A DNA stretch of 6,286 nucleotides, from the NCBI GenBank assembly GCA_029935275.1, contig JAOZKQ010000127.1, positions 1 to 6,286 on the forward strand, written 5' to 3'. Made by a program: the position numbers and the translations under genes. This document shows positions 6,017-6,286 of this stretch, one piece after another. Under the pieces are notes generated by a model. The model saw only the letters and a program-made list of their open reading frames with translations. It ran no database searches and was not told the DNA's origin. The DNA comes from Bacteroidales bacterium. GTDB taxonomy: Bacteria; Bacteroidota; Bacteroidia; Bacteroidales; VadinHA17. Every line of letters starts with the position of its first letter. Position 1 is the stretch's first letter.

Positions 6017-6286
6017 TTATTTGGTATAAGCAAACTTATAATCACCAGAACCAATTTCAAATATGTGGTATCCGTTTTCGTATTTTATAAAACTTACGCC
6101 TTCTGTGTCTTTAGCCAATGAATTATGCTCATAAATTCTCGTTTTTTCAGTGGCGGGAACATATACCAGTGCTTTCGTATTAAATGGGACTAAAACTTTT
6201 AATTCAAATGAATTATCTGTAAGTTTCCAACCGGCAGATATCATTCCTCTTAAAGATTCAACAGAGGCATTTGCATAGGAAAGCCC
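6017..6286 (-). CDS. C-terminal end of a probable GH78 alpha-L-rhamnosidase (partial)
   Basis: The 89 visible codons stay open to the right edge, so the start and catalytic domain lie outside the window. The segment GLSYANASVESLRGMISAGW, followed by ELKVLVPFNTKALVYVPA and ending GSGDYKFAYTK, fits the C-terminal beta-sandwich of Bacteroidota alpha-L-rhamnosidases (glycoside hydrolase family 78), which act on plant and glycan rhamnosides. An internal ATG at 6242-6244 is not a start, because the reading frame and family similarity extend upstream of it. About 250 bp of non-coding DNA separate it from leader B, so it is probably a separate unit from the lipoprotein-protease modules. The family call rests on sequence pattern only. 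Confidence 0.7.
   Translation of the reverse strand, partial: GLSYANASVESLRGMISAGWKLTDNSFELKVLVPFNTKALVYVPATEKTRIYEHNSLAKDTEGVSFIKYENGYHIFEIGSGDYKFAYTK

Overview
The window looks like Bacteroidota chromosome. One gene ends in a type IX secretion (T9SS) type A sorting domain, two encode small lipoproteins, a GH78-like glycosidase tail lies at the right edge, and the AT-rich intergenic DNA lacks clear Shine-Dalgarno sites. All supported genes lie on the minus strand, so transcription runs from right to left.

In transcription order, the C-terminal end of a probable alpha-L-rhamnosidase (6017-6286) comes first, followed by about 360 bp without a gene. Module B then contains a structured leader (5657-5766), a 210-aa lipoprotein (5024-5656) and, 19 nt later, a secreted S1-like serine protease (start 5004). 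That protease is broken. A seven-copy AGAT repeat in its signal peptide is out of frame, an amber codon lies at 4349-4351, and the 3' end is truncated before the catalytic serine and abuts foreign-looking coding sequence. Module A follows: a leader homologous to that of module B (3431-3541), a 152-aa lipoprotein (2972-3430) and, 12 nt later, a secreted S8 subtilisin-like protease with a T9SS domain (534-2959). The S8 gene is split by a frameshift at a run of seven G (coding strand). Its catalytic residues are otherwise intact.

The left edge (1-333) is non-coding. It holds two copies of a 55-bp repeat, each followed by a purine-rich array of period 7; the first array contains a four-GGG quadruplex motif. 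Two overlapping inverted repeats (412-488) lie just beyond the S8 stop and may end its transcript.

The main novelty is the parallel architecture: two consecutive units of conserved hairpin leader, small lipoprotein and secreted protease. The hairpins share a bulge and show one compensatory base-pair change. Both proteases are off because of simple sequence repeats, which suggests phase-variable expression. Decay or sequencing error is an alternative, and for the S1 gene the extra lesions favour decay. A functional link between each lipoprotein and its protease (inhibitor, chaperone or surface anchor) is inferred from gene order only.
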